Source of the DNA: Armillaria gallica
Taxonomy: Eukaryota > Basidiomycota > Agaricomycetes > Agaricales > Physalacriaceae
Assembly: GCA_037576215.1 (NCBI GenBank)
Contig: JBANDB010000012.1
Coordinates: 2,728,001 to 2,792,000, forward strand
Direction: 5' to 3'
Length of the DNA stretch: 64,000 nt
How positions within the stretch are numbered: the stretch's first letter is position 1; each line of letters begins with the position of its first letter. Below the pieces are notes generated by a model, which worked only from the letters and a program-made list of their open reading frames with translations, was not told the origin of the DNA and searched no databases. The position numbers and the translations under genes were made by a program. Positions 10,941 to 21,637 of this stretch are shown one piece after another.

Positions 10941-11660
10941 GTCTTTTTCCTCATATGGAAGAGTTTGCTCATTCAATTTCAACACGTGTTTGAATAGCCT
11001 TTCTTCTTCTGGCCAAAGAAAATTATCCTGATTCACATTCAATTCCTTCATATGTTCCTCTGTCAGTCGTTCTGTGGACTGGAAGTCAGGTGGATTTGTT
11101 GGTAGTGTTGCTAGAGTCAACAAAGGATTTTGTGGAATGGTTCAGCATACTTGTGCTTCTTCAGGGAAGGTCATGGATACTGGTTTGACCTTTTGATGAA
11201 CTTGTTTGTACATGGTGAATGCACGGGCACGCGATGTTTGGATTTCTTCTCTGATCCAAAAGAGATCTTCATCAGGTACAACAATAATGTCTCCTTCTTT
11301 GAATGGGTAATCCTGGATTGTATACACTTGGTTTCCATCATCATCTTCACATGGCTGCAAATAATGCTGCCATTTCTCCTTTTGGTCATGTAATATTCTT
11401 CTTTTCCTTCTCTGTGTTAGTTCAGGAATATTTCCTGACTTATATTCTTCGTAGACCTGAGTGTCAGAAACCCGAAAATAAAAGGACTGAAATAATTTGC
11501 ATAATTGCTTGGTTTTCGGCGGTGTCCAAATCCTCAGTTCGAAGCTCGTTGTCAAGTACTGTAGGCCTTGCTCTTTCTTTCGAGCTTGGTTTACAAGTTG
11601 ACATGTGGTCATAAAAGTTGTCGGATTCCATTGGCTCAGTAATATATAAGTAGTAGTAAG
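10938..11660 (-). pseudogene. Pre-RT segment of pol, element B
   Basis: Contains DNFLWPEEERL, found just before RT in basidiomycete gypsy polyproteins, and further upstream a Lys/Arg-rich then acidic stretch (RRKRRILHDQKEKWQ, IIVVPDEDLFWIREEI). No protease DSG/DTG motif was seen. The two parts meet at a stop near 11125. Confidence 0.5.
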
Positions 11661-11671
11661 ATTCGGAGACG

Positions 11672-11805
11672 TAAACGAAAGTGTCTGGGGGTATGAATGC
11701 GCAGTAAGTGAGTAGTTAAACGAAATAGTCTGGGGGTATGAATGCTCAGTAAATAAAGAAATAAACAAAATTGTCTGGGGGTATGAATGCGCAGTAAGTA
11801 ATATC
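11672..11805. repeat. Three tandem units of about 45 bp
   Basis: Three copies starting near 11672, 11717 and 11763, each with GTCTGGGGGTATGAATGCGC or one change from it, separated by AT-rich linkers. On the minus strand they would encode repeated HSYPQT, but no gene is established here. Confidence 0.8.
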
Positions 11806-11907
11806 AAATAAAAGAAAGAAATCGGAATTGAGAAGTAACAGGGTAAAATATCTAGCAGAATAGTTAGCGAGTTCTCCGCAGGGAACAAAGAGATTGATAG
11901 TACCTTA

Positions 11908-12432
11908 TCAATCCTCTTCATCGTAGTAATGAAGGTCGTAGTTGTCTCCTCAAAAGGAATGGTGATGTCCTTCATCATCGTAATATACTGTTGAGTTGAT
12001 ATATCCTTTCTCAAATAGTTTGCGAACTTCATCGGCCATGAAGCATTCTGCACCGCATGCAAACCTAATATTGTTAGAAAGCTCACCATGTCCCTCATGC
12101 TTGAATATGGCTGTCGCATGGAATAACAATTCGTCCTCGTCGACCGTAAGCAAGGGATTCCTGGGCATATGTGGCTCCCGAGGTGCACCGGTTTGAGGGT
12201 CGTTGTGAATGCAACAGCAATTAAAGCCTTGCATATATGACGTATAATGGCTATCAAGGTAGCGAAAGGAATTGCAATGCCAATAGAAATAATGGTGAGT
12301 ATCATCCTCGGGGCTAAGCCTGTCAATGGAGTCTCGCCACTGACTGAGGATGAGCTGCTTCACAATGAGGCCTAAAAGTCTTCTAATACAGACTAGTTGG
12401 AGAGGGCCAGCACATCTGCATGGCAGGTCCAA
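11908..12432 (-). pseudogene. Acidic 3' exon of an unrecognised gene
   Basis: Open minus-strand frame of about 174 codons with one internal TGA at 11950-11952 (after HHHSF) and a natural stop at 11908-11910 after an acidic tail (YYDEED). The interior reads like protein (FRYLDSHYTSYMQGF, ATAIFKHEGHGELSN, DEVRKLFEKGYINS), and the first TGA fits the CGA-to-TGA pattern. The 5' limit is unclear. A CAG acceptor lies near the right end, and the exon-like blocks at 12.5-14.8 kb lie upstream on the same strand, so this may be the last exon of that locus. I do not recognise the family. Confidence 0.4.
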
Positions 12433-12559
12433 GTCCTATGTTTTTTTTTTCTTCAAATAAATTTGATTATAATCCTATTACAGTGGGAGCACAGTTCGCC
12501 ATCCAGAAAGATTTGCTGTCAACAGCCCATTCTACAAGAATCGAGTGCATACCGAGGAA

Positions 12560-13560
12560 TTACTCACTAACCAGCGCCGTTCTGCTCTGCAGGGTTTGGG
12601 CCTTGAAATTTTCAAGCTCAAATCTCAGGAAATTTGAGTATTTTGAAGGGCAAAAACATCCTGAATGAATGACTTACAATGTGCCAGCGCAGGGGATTGG
12701 CTTTGGATCAGAGCTCAAACTGGAGAAACTACAGTATTCTGAACGGCAAAATAATGACTTCATGCACACACTGGAGATTGGCCCTGCAGGGTTTTTCTTC
12801 GAAGAAAAATAGGCTTCTAGAGGAAGAGATGAGTAAAAAGAGCCTTGAATACAGCACCTTACCTCGCTTGCCGGATCTCACCAAGTGCTATCGTCTCAAT
12901 AATGGCCCAGCACTAAACTTGCAAGTAATAAGTACAGAATTACTCCGAAAGCACCGAGTCACCTACCTTTGCTTGCGGGATGCTCATACGTCGTCTTGGT
13001 GTGATGACGACGCTTTGTTCCATTGGTCTGGCACCGTCAAAGGGGAAATGATCAGAAAAAGCTTGTACACACGGAGGAACTACTCACCAACTGGCAGGTG
13101 TTTCGCTCCGCAGGGTTTAGACTTCAGATTTGTGGTGGTCAAATCTGAGGTTTTTGACGGCAAAAATATCACAAGTGAACAGCTTACCATGTTCCCATAC
13201 AGGAGATTGGCCATGAAAGGTCTCGATTTCAGGATTTTTGAGCTCAAATCTGAGGAAAATTGAGTATTGTTGAGGCTAAAAGTATCTCGAAGGAACAACT
13301 TACAACGTGCACCTGCTGGGGACTGACTCCGCAAGGTTTTGACCCCCGAATCTTCGAGGTGAAATCTGAGCGAAATTGAGTATTTTGAAGGGCAAAAAAC
13401 ATGTCAAATGAACAACTTACAATGGGACCACCCACGGGTTTGGCTCCGCAAGGTTTGCATCTAGGAATTTTCAAGATCAACTCTGAGAAGAATTTAGCAC
13501 TCTGAAGGGAGGAAATAGTCTAAATGAATGACTTACAATGTGCACCAGACATTGGCTCTG
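12560..13560 (-). repeat. Degenerate array of exon/intron-like units
   Basis: On the minus strand, units of about 100-120 bp repeat. Each consists of a 53-62-bp exon-like block beginning ATTTGAGCTC (or close) after a CTCAG acceptor, followed by an intron-like block starting GTAAGTTGTTC or GTGAGTAGTTCC, about 45-54 bp long, containing TTTTGCCCTTCAAAATACTC. Clear donors lie near 12672-12677, 13080-13090, 13185-13195, 13295-13305 and 13415-13425. Recurrent peptides are LKSKPCGAK and SSKILKSRP. Most blocks are 62 nt, so successive blocks do not keep one reading frame. Confidence 0.6.
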
Positions 13561-13599
13561 CAAGACTTTTCATTCAAGAAAAAACAGGCTTCAAGTAGA

Positions 13600-14745
13600 G
13601 TGACAACAGCCTTGGAATCAGCGGCTTACCTTGTTGCTGGGATCTTGATTCATATAGCCAAGCGCCATCGTCTTGCACACTAAATCTAGAAGTAATAAGC
13701 ACAGAACTCTGTGTCAGCCATGGAGCTACCTACCACTACTCGCAGGAAGGCGATGTGTCGTCTCAGCATGATGGCGAGGTCCGCTATGTCTCTGAGTGAC
13801 ACAAAGACACCAATGGAACGGAGGAAAACTTACCCCGACATTCGAGGAGCTACCGTGAGTGTATCTGAACTCGAAAGCACACATTGCAAGGTTCTGGAGG
13901 TGCTCAGTCAACTTAAGTCAAAGGATATCAATGCAGATATGTACAATGGTCACAGTAGCGTCCTCTTTGCGTGCTCTGGGTGTATGGATGCCCCTCATAG
14001 ACATTACCCCCCAACTTGAATTGACGGCACGTGTGGAATATCAACATCAATATCTGCGAGGATGGGAGTATTAGTGAAGAATAGTGTTAGCAAGGCCAAA
14101 TTTTACTAAACAGAACTTTGATATTGTCACCAGGCTACCAGAACAGATAGTAATGTTGCATGTGTGCTCAAGAGATTCGGGAGCACGGTTGCTGACAATG
14201 CTACTGAAAACAGGTCCTTAGTGTCGGACTCAGAGTAAGCAAGCTATCCAAATATAAACAGGATACAAGTAATGGGGAAAAAATTGCGTACCAAAATACT
14301 AGTCCACAAAGCATGTATCACAGCTAACGGTGCTGCATTGAGCTTTTGAGCCTTGTGTATGAGGTCACACATGGACACAGAACCACGGCTGATTAGTGGA
14401 CATTTGGAGGCTTGTGAGACCGAGAAAAGAGCCAGGAGTGAAATCTAGTTCAACAGTCAGAATCTGAAACGTGGCTGCATCTTAAATGAATTACCTTTGA
14501 GCCTCGTCAGTAAGTGCGAGGTCAGAATATGTGCTAGTCATAGGGAAGTGTGCAATCAGTTGGTGTTCAGAAACAGTAAGTCTATATCAAACACACCACA
14601 AAGAGTCACCTAATCGACCCAATATCCGTGGACACAATATACTCGGCAAGCATCACATACTTTTCAAATTTTGTGAGAAACAGCGCAAGGATGAAGTTGA
14701 TCTTGCAAGCGATAGTCAAGAAATGATCAAATGGTACAGAATGCT
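13600..14745 (-). other. Upstream exons of a minus-strand multi-exon locus
   Basis: Coding-like blocks bounded by good splice signals. One at roughly 14290-14440 (starts LLALFSVSQ, ends LWTSIL) has donor GTACGC. One at roughly 14145-14240 (LAYSESDTKDLFSVALSAT) has donor GTAGCC. One near 13830-13890 (NLAMCAFEFRYTHGSSSNVG) has donor GTAAGTTTTCC. One at 13625-13680 (ALGYMNQDPSNK) has donor GTAAGCC. The last resembles a block at 12850-12900, so the array grew partly by copying this region. No start codon was fixed and the family is unknown. Confidence 0.4.
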
Positions 14746-14888
14746 TACCAGATAAGAAAAAGACGGTACCAGAATCAGATTCAGAGGGAAGAAGAGGGGA
14801 ATTGACAGGGGATGGATAGAAAGAATTCCCACAATATGCTCAGGTAGAGAGTCAGAAAAGAATGGGAAAGAGAGTCGGGAATAGATGG

Positions 14889-15231
14889 GAAACGAATAGA
14901 AATAATTCCCACGGTGTCCTCAGATAGCAACTCCGGCAAGGTTTGATACCACGAATAGATTTCTTTCCCATGCTCAGCTCAGGACAACATAATAACTATG
15001 GTAACCATGTCATGTCACAGCAAAATGTCACCAGAAAAAACAAATCGTACGACAAGTAAACAGAAAGGAGGGGAAACCGACAAAGCCGACAAAGCACGGT
15101 TATCAAGCCAGTCTGAGAAAGCCGATAACGAATAGAAATATTCCCACGATAGCCTCAGATGGCCAATTCGGCAAAAGCTGTGATACCACGAATAGATTTT
15201 CCCACGGGCTGTTCAACTCGCATAATAACTG
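14889..15231 (+). repeat. Two diverged direct repeats of about 105 bp
   Basis: 14889-14997 and 15128-15231 share ACGAATAGAAATA, TTCCCACG, CCTCAGAT, GATACCACGAATAGATTT and CATAATAACT in the same order and spacing. No coding content seen. Confidence 0.6.
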
Positions 15232-15406
15232 AGTATCCTATATACATAGGACTCGGAACTTTTCTACTATCTAGGAACCCCAGTGGTATCCCTGAAGACA
15301 CGGGTTCCACCCCATTCAACATGTCTGTACCTAAGGTCCTAAGCCCTCGAATGAGGCCATACGTCCTGGACTACATTGATTATCTCTACGCCTCAACGCC
15401 TTCTCA

Positions 15407-15457
15407 TACAGACTGAGAGGTACATCTTTCTACAATTTGAATACCAAGTCGGGCTAA
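15407..15457 (+). repeat. 51-bp direct repeat, left copy
   Basis: Matches 19776-19826 at 46 of 51 bases, with all five differences transitions. The block begins TACAGACTGAGAGGT and ends CAAGTCGGGCTAA. The pair flanks the two intact genes at 16.2-19.3 kb. Confidence 0.75.
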
Positions 15458-16206
15458 CCACGAGAATCCCACATAATACTAACAGTCCACCTATGGTCAT
15501 CAATGACAACAGCAGTGGTGGGAAGGCCCAACACTTAGCAAAGACAACAAAATGACACATTTTCCGCTGACAATTCACCGCCAAGGAAAACGGCGGACGC
15601 TATCAAGATGATGATGATCTATTTACTGACGCTACTGCCACCACATACCAGCATTGGTGTGTCATTTACTACCTGTGCAGTCCCATAAGAGTTTATCTTC
15701 GGACATGGGATCACCACTCCAACATCCGCTCTAGCCGTTAACAACAACAATCATCCTCGATCCTATCCATAGCTAGTAGCCATTCAACTTCCTCCAAGCC
15801 ATGATCCCCATTTTCAATACCGAAAATCAATTGGCGATGTCCATCGCTATTTCGGACATCAATTACTCACTCTTCTGCCTAACGGATAAGGTTGGATGGC
15901 TGATATGACATTGATACTTTCGCCGCTACCCCCGCCCACCTAGACAAATGATAATTTTCCCATCCCTGTTTCCACCAATATTTGCAGCGGCTCACATCTT
16001 GTACACTTTACCGTTTGTACGGCTAATTAACATAGGGATATCTTAACCATGGATAACAACAAGTAGTCAACATGCTCAATTGCCCAATTAAAGCTACGTA
16101 CATGTCTGAACTCCAAATGTGAACTCAAACCTGATGTGCTCAAGACTGCCTATTACACTAAGTTATCTGCATAATTCCACTTACCACAATAGACGCATGC
16201 CAAAAC

Positions 16207-17447
16207 TTATAACTTGACCTTATTGAGAGCTTGTTCAAACACAGCAACCCAATCTTTAGTATTTCTAAGGGGGTTAGAAGGAAGCCTCACGCGATAGACA
16301 TCTACCAAACTTACCTGTAATATAATTTGTCCCCTGTTGACGTACTCTTTAATGTCATAAACATTAATCTTTCTATCTCTGGGGCCACGCAGTATGAAAA
16401 GCCATTGTGGTCTGTATCAGTCGTCATGGAGTACGCCATCTTGATAAGATTTCCACATGGATCTCTTCTCTCCCGGGGAATTATCTGCCACGAGTTTGCT
16501 GAAATATCACCAATATACTTTGATCTTCCAGGCAGGTGCATTAGTGGTAGCACCCAACTGAATTTATCTCCAATGTAGCGGAGACGTTGGTTGTATTCTG
16601 CTACTCCTAGAAAATGACCGGGATTATCAGTGATGGTAAAGCCACGTAACGTATACTTTTGTCTGATGATACTTTGCTTCGATTTATAGCATGCAAAAGA
16701 TGACTGTAATGATAGACGCATTTCAAACGAGGAATACGGGTAAAGACATATAGCATGCAACCACGTAATAATATTCATCATGAGTGCTGAAACTTATCCT
16801 TAGCCTCATCTGACCCTTCATATACACTGTTTTGCTTACCTGAATGGAAATTCAGGATGAGATCAATGATCGAATACTGCACAATTATGATCTGAACCTG
16901 TGCGTCTTCGTTATTGATGAACGTCAGAACAGAACATATTCCTCGGGTACGATAAGGTCCTAGAAATTTTCGCTGATCCCATTCTGTCTTTGCTCGGCAC
17001 CTATAAATATCTTTGCTAGATTTTAGAGAAGATAGGATGTTGCGGCCATGCAATTTCCAGCGATAACCTCGCATCAAGAGGAAAATAACTGCTTCCTGGC
17101 ATCCTGAAAGAGTAATGTACAAATCTAAATCGTTCCCTTGAAATGACCGTCTGTTGAAGAATGATAGTGCCATGGAACCCGAGATTACCAATCCAGTATG
17201 TCTTTGCATGTCCCAAAATGATGTTAAATCAGACTCTCTGAACCATGGCTGCAATGTTCTCGCGATACTGTGAACGTCGAAATGGTAAAGTTTGACTCTA
17301 TCATATGCCTCTCTATTTGTTCTGGCAAAACACCACATCTCCTTTGGCGTCAAGAAGTTGAAGATGAGATCGTCGCATTGGGAAGGGCTGCAGATTATAG
17401 CGATTATCAGCTTAGTGGAGGGCCCAAACAAACACTCACTGCAGCAT
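16207..17447 (-). CDS. F-box-like / nucleotidyltransferase-fold protein, 4 exons
   Basis: Model: exons 17447-17440, 17387-16840, 16786-16315 and 16264-16207 with introns of 52, 53 and 50 bp; GT donors (GTGAGT, GTAAGC, GTAAGT) and AG acceptors throughout. Spliced length is 1086 nt, giving 361 residues. The first exon supplies only ATG CTG CA; I chose it because a TATAAATA lies 70 bp upstream and the frame has no other ATG before LTPKEMW. The N-terminus (IFNFLTPKEMWCFARTN) resembles an F-box. Residues about 75-100 (ISGSMALSFF...GNDLDLYI) resemble the GS...DxD core of MNT-type nucleotidyltransferase folds. The C-terminal half (LHAICLYPYSSFEMRLSL) is of a type I associate with expanded Agaricomycete families. 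No lesions. Enzymatic activity is unproven. Confidence 0.75.
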
Positions 17448-17516
17448 GTCTCCCGTCAAGATGAGTTTCCCTGCTTCGTCAGTTCTGCATTGTTCTTCGT
17501 CCGTAAACTGATACAA

Positions 17517-17524
17517 TATTTATA
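17517..17524 (-). promoter_or_regulatory. TATA box of the 16.2-17.4 kb gene
   Basis: Minus-strand TATAAATA about 70 bp upstream of the proposed ATG at 17447, in the shared intergenic region with the divergent 17907 gene. Confidence 0.5.
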
Positions 17525-17906
17525 GTCACCGATTTAACAAAGAAAGGTCAAGACTGTACTGCTGACACCCGTCAGTCGGAAAAGCATAGAAGTTGCATAA
17601 GATTGCTGACGAAATGATAAATGGATGTATCTTTGCTTACAAGTCTTGGACATCCGTCATCGCTTATCTTCTGTTTAAACCCAAGACCATTGCACGACTT
17701 TGATTGTGCCATTGTCTATGTGCAGTCCCTGGCACAGATGACTTTCCTTTTGTTCTTTGTTGCGACCAAGAAATCGTAGATCTTCCTGCGGCGGTAAGCT
17801 TTAGTTCCATCTCATTGTCTGCTACATTTGGTTTAGCAGGAGCACGTCGTCCAAGTGTTCTTAAATACTCTCAAGCAACACTTACGGGCTACCATTTGAA
17901 AGACCT

Positions 17907-19271
17907 ATGGCGTCCCCTCTCACGGTAGCATCTCGTCAGGCCAGAATCCAGTTTACGGATGACGCTACATGTGATAGCCCGTTTACATCTGGACTGAAAC
18001 AAACGTTCGGAGACACCATGTCTGATATGCAACCAAGCGTCGTTACGTGGGAGGCACTGCTCAAGAAACAGCGCGTTAACATCGATCACTCCATCACGAA
18101 GGGTGATGAGATGCAGGATTCCGCGATCGTACTACCCTCCAATAATGGGGCTATCGTCTCTCCTGTCCCAGATTTGAACTTCGCACCTTTCAGCAGCGAA
18201 GAATGGCGAAAACAGTTTTCGCGTATGCCCTTGTGGGAAATGTTAACCAACATCGAGCATCGAGACTCGTGGCCCCGGGTTGATGGTCTCATCCCATCTA
18301 TGCGTCGGTCACCTGTTCTGATAAGACGGTTTTCACTCGCCTTCCATTACTATCCGAATGGCGTATGGCCAGCGAAAATTCTTGACATTATCCCTTCCAT
18401 TTGGAATCGTGTTCCATTTTGCCATTTCCATGAACTCTTGGAATGGTCTGCGACATGTATGCTGCCAGGTTTTCTGCATAAAGGCATAGGTGAAGGATAC
18501 GTCAGGGCAGGATCGTGGAACTCAGAAATAAAGGCCCGTGCGTACCTTATCATACATCAAGATAACGAGGCTTATCTACGCACTTTGGCTCTTACATGTC
18601 CTGAATTAACCGACATTTGGGACATTTTAACGTTGGCGCTCATATATGAAATTCCATTCCATATTGGCTTCCTCCTCCGCGACTACCATGCTTTCTCTTA
18701 CCCTCAGGCATCCCTTTCTTTGGACGACAGAACCCTTGTGAAATCGTTCCTTGAACCATCTTACACCAATCCGCCTCTCATTTATAGGCATTCTGGTATT
18801 GCATTAATCTCTGAGTATCGTGCCAGAATTCGAGACGTGCTCAAAAGGCCCCATTTACGAGCACTAATTGGCATGGGAGGTACTGCCGGAATTCTGGGGA
18901 GGATTTATGGTGGAGAGGAATTGATCCGCCGATTTATGGAGGGTCCGTCGATTCTCGTTCGGCAGCATCTGTTGGGACAAACGAACACTGATGCTGTCAA
19001 CGGGATCGGTCTGATATGGGACAGGGTTACTCCCGGTGAACTAGACGTTCTACATGGATGTATGGTTGGCCCAGGAGAAGTGAAACATTCACTGTATCCC
19101 ATGCAGGACATCGTCCAAGAGGGCATACCTACGTCTTGGAGCGGCTTCGTTCACGATGCTTTCAAGAAGATTTCGGCCGAAGTGGACGCAGGAACGGCGG
19201 TAGCTCGTTCCAATTTGGAATGGCTCCAGTACCTGGGCCAGAACTATGGTGATTTATTCAAAAAAAATTAG
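17907..19271 (+). CDS. Orphan 454-residue protein
   Basis: Longest intact frame in the window, single exon, ATG to TAG, with no stops or obvious introns. The N-terminal ~80 residues are polar; the rest is rich in aromatic, Leu and Ile residues (WEMLTNIEHRDSWPRVDGL, FHYYPNGVWPAKILDIIPS, IGMGGTAGILGRIYGGEEL). The Gly-rich GMGGTAGILG segment near residue 312 looks like a turn rather than a nucleotide-binding loop. I see no signal peptide and no clear membrane helix. It is divergently arranged with the 16.2-17.4 kb gene. A possible AATATA-type 3' signal lies near 19479. I do not recognise the family. Its freedom from lesions suggests recent arrival or selection. Confidence 0.85.
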   Translation: MASPLTVASRQARIQFTDDATCDSPFTSGLKQTFGDTMSDMQPSVVTWEALLKKQRVNIDHSITKGDEMQDSAIVLPSNNGAIVSPVPDLNFAPFSSEEWRKQFSRMPLWEMLTNIEHRDSWPRVDGLIPSMRRSPVLIRRFSLAFHYYPNGVWPAKILDIIPSIWNRVPFCHFHELLEWSATCMLPGFLHKGIGEGYVRAGSWNSEIKARAYLIIHQDNEAYLRTLALTCPELTDIWDILTLALIYEIPFHIGFLLRDYHAFSYPQASLSLDDRTLVKSFLEPSYTNPPLIYRHSGIALISEYRARIRDVLKRPHLRALIGMGGTAGILGRIYGGEELIRRFMEGPSILVRQHLLGQTNTDAVNGIGLIWDRVTPGELDVLHGCMVGPGEVKHSLYPMQDIVQEGIPTSWSGFVHDAFKKISAEVDAGTAVARSNLEWLQYLGQNYGDLFKKN

Positions 19272-19775
19272 TATCGTTCCCGCAGACATTTCGAACAGTG
19301 GCTACTTACCTGGTGCTATTGACTACAAATATGGACATGCATTGTGTAAGGAAGCTTTCTCGTATTCATGGCATCGGAGTCGCCTCGATGACCTTTCCAT
19401 ACCACTACCACTCCAAAATGCTTTCCCATAAATTACATTGCGTTTCTCTCATGGACCGTGGATTGTTCAATCTTGTAAAATATATTTATTCATAATGATC
19501 TCCCTTCCTTTTCAAAGATTTCTCTAGCCTCAAGCATCAGTACCATTCGGTAGTATTCGCATTGGCAAGTGATTCCTAAATCGGAAACAGCCGATAATTT
19601 TTGCACTATGTACTGACGTAGGCCCGACAAGTGTACGGAATCCGGACCGGCATCCAATTATTAAATATTTTATTTCTGTTATACCTTCATCACAAGTCCG
19701 CCTACGCCTCAACAGAAGGATAATCAGTATATCCCTCTGGGTGGTCTTATGCAAGACAGACTCGACTTTCTTTTG

Positions 19776-19826
19776 TACAGACTGAGAGGTGCGTCTTTCT
19801 GCAATCTAAATACCAAGTCGGGCTAA
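19776..19826 (+). repeat. 51-bp direct repeat, right copy
   Basis: Partner of 15407-15457; see that entry. Same orientation, 4.4 kb apart. Confidence 0.75.
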
Positions 19827-19829
19827 AAA

Positions 19830-21637
19830 CAACCATGAATTACAAAAGAGAACACAGTCATTGACACTCACGTTCGAGACAAAGTGCCTTCCAAATGTAA
19901 TCAAGTTGCTGGTGTTGTACCCACTCACGGTAACGATCATTTTGGGGCCATACTTCTGAATAAAGTTGTTCTATTCGACACCACCGACTGTTTGACGGTC
20001 AAATTTGCTGACAATATGAGGCTCGATGCGAAGGTAGGCAGGTTCTGGAACTTTATCTGCGAGACGAAGTGAGCAGATGTTAGTTATAGCTCGTTCATGT
20101 TCATATCTGACTCCCATTCAGCTTTATACCTCCTTGGATGTGATCGAGAACCTACCTTGTCAGCTTTCCACAGACTTATACTGTACACTGTCCACTCAGC
20201 ACCCACAGCCTTTCGGACGGCCTTGATGGCCTCTAACGGAAACTTGTCCTGTTCTCAATGCTCCCTCCGTATTCATCTGTTTAAATATTCGCTGAGTCAC
20301 AGGTAAACTGATGCAGGAGATGTCGGTACGCTCCGTTGATCTCAACATTGTCAAAGCCTACCTGCACATAGATTCCAGAATACTCCTTAATCTCGTTTAC
20401 TGTAGGAGGTCGTGGTATGCGACAACGACCCATCAACGAGACATCCAACGCAGACTTTCAAACACAAACCATCAAAAAGTATCAGAACATGGTCTCCCAT
20501 GGAAAGAACTTACCAAATTCTTTGCCATCCCGCCTCACAGCGTTATGTCTGGGCAAGGTTGGAAGAGACTCGTGACTGAACGATGGAAAGAGGTAACAAA
20601 CAGACGGTCTACGCGGTATGAGGTCAGTAGCGTGTGAAGGTTTCTGGAAGAGCGATGGGACCAAAAAGTTGAAGTACTCAATGAACCGGAATGCAAGCGA
20701 TGACGGACGGCCAGATTGAGGAGGATGATGATGACATTGCAGGCGAGAAAAAGACCAGCGACATTGGCAAGGGATAGGCGCGCCTAGTTCGCTGTGCTAT
20801 GGGTATAGCGAGAGTTAAAGGAAAGTTGCAGAGAAGATCGTGCGATCCATGGAGTCCCGTGTATCTGAGTTCTTCCACTTGCATCCATCTCGCATCCGTC
20901 TTCCTCCCTCAAAAGTAAGCTACTTCTAACAGATTAATGTCATTGTGCATACGCTAATCAACCTTCGGATTTCTGAATTGTCTACAGAAAACTGAACTAC
21001 AAGAAAGACGTCATTCATATAGATGTACCACAATCACCCTAAGATGACAATGGTGAAGGGACTGTTGCAATGCATAGACAACATCGGGGTGTACACCGTT
21101 CATCTCCCTGACCAAGCTAACCCGGCATCCAACTAAACCTCGGACCTATTAATTGCATACATCAAGCCAACCATTCAGCTCCGATAACATCCTATTCCCT
21201 GAGCCAGCACATTATACACTATGATTTCAATGAGTTAGCCACCGCCCAAAAGGTGATCAAGTGTCCATGTCATGCGACCATGCAAGCAGCCGAGTTCAGT
21301 TTTCCTTACCCGATAAAGTTCAAAGGTGCAACCTGTACACCTGCTCATCGAGACATCAAGGTCCAGAGCTTCATGCAAACGTTGTGTAGATAAGTTATAA
21401 AATTACGAGACACGAGTCAGCTAATATGTCATATACGTTTTGTCAGTTATTAGGTCATTATTAAGTCACCACACCTATCAGAAGACTTCAAGAAAGAAAA
21501 GTAATCATCCTTACGTGGCATCAATCCTTGGATGACATCAAGGTTGACCTTGACAGAATTATAAGTACGACCATAACTAACTATCCTTGAACACCAAACA
21601 GGCACATCGGTTTCCTTCACCGACGAAGCTTACAACC
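19830..21637. other. Unassigned interval
   Basis: No gene recognised. Several short forward frames (up to 108 codons near 20311-20637) lack support. The stretch before 21638 presumably contains the promoter of the F-box-like gene. Confidence 0.4.

Larger units (their letters stand above)
7312..11660 (-). mobile_element. Internal region of gypsy element B
   Basis: Leftward Ty3/gypsy element. From right to left: pre-RT segment, reverse transcriptase, RNase H, integrase zinc finger, integrase tail, third ORF and 3' LTR. Gag, 5' LTR and the integrase catalytic core are missing. Frameshifts and TGA codons are frequent. The right limit is approximate. Confidence 0.75.

Noticed and set aside
11142..12326. 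394-codon reverse frame as one gene
   Set aside because: Its right half lies opposite the better-supported frame at 11908-12432, and its middle is a translated tandem repeat; only the left part is pol-like.
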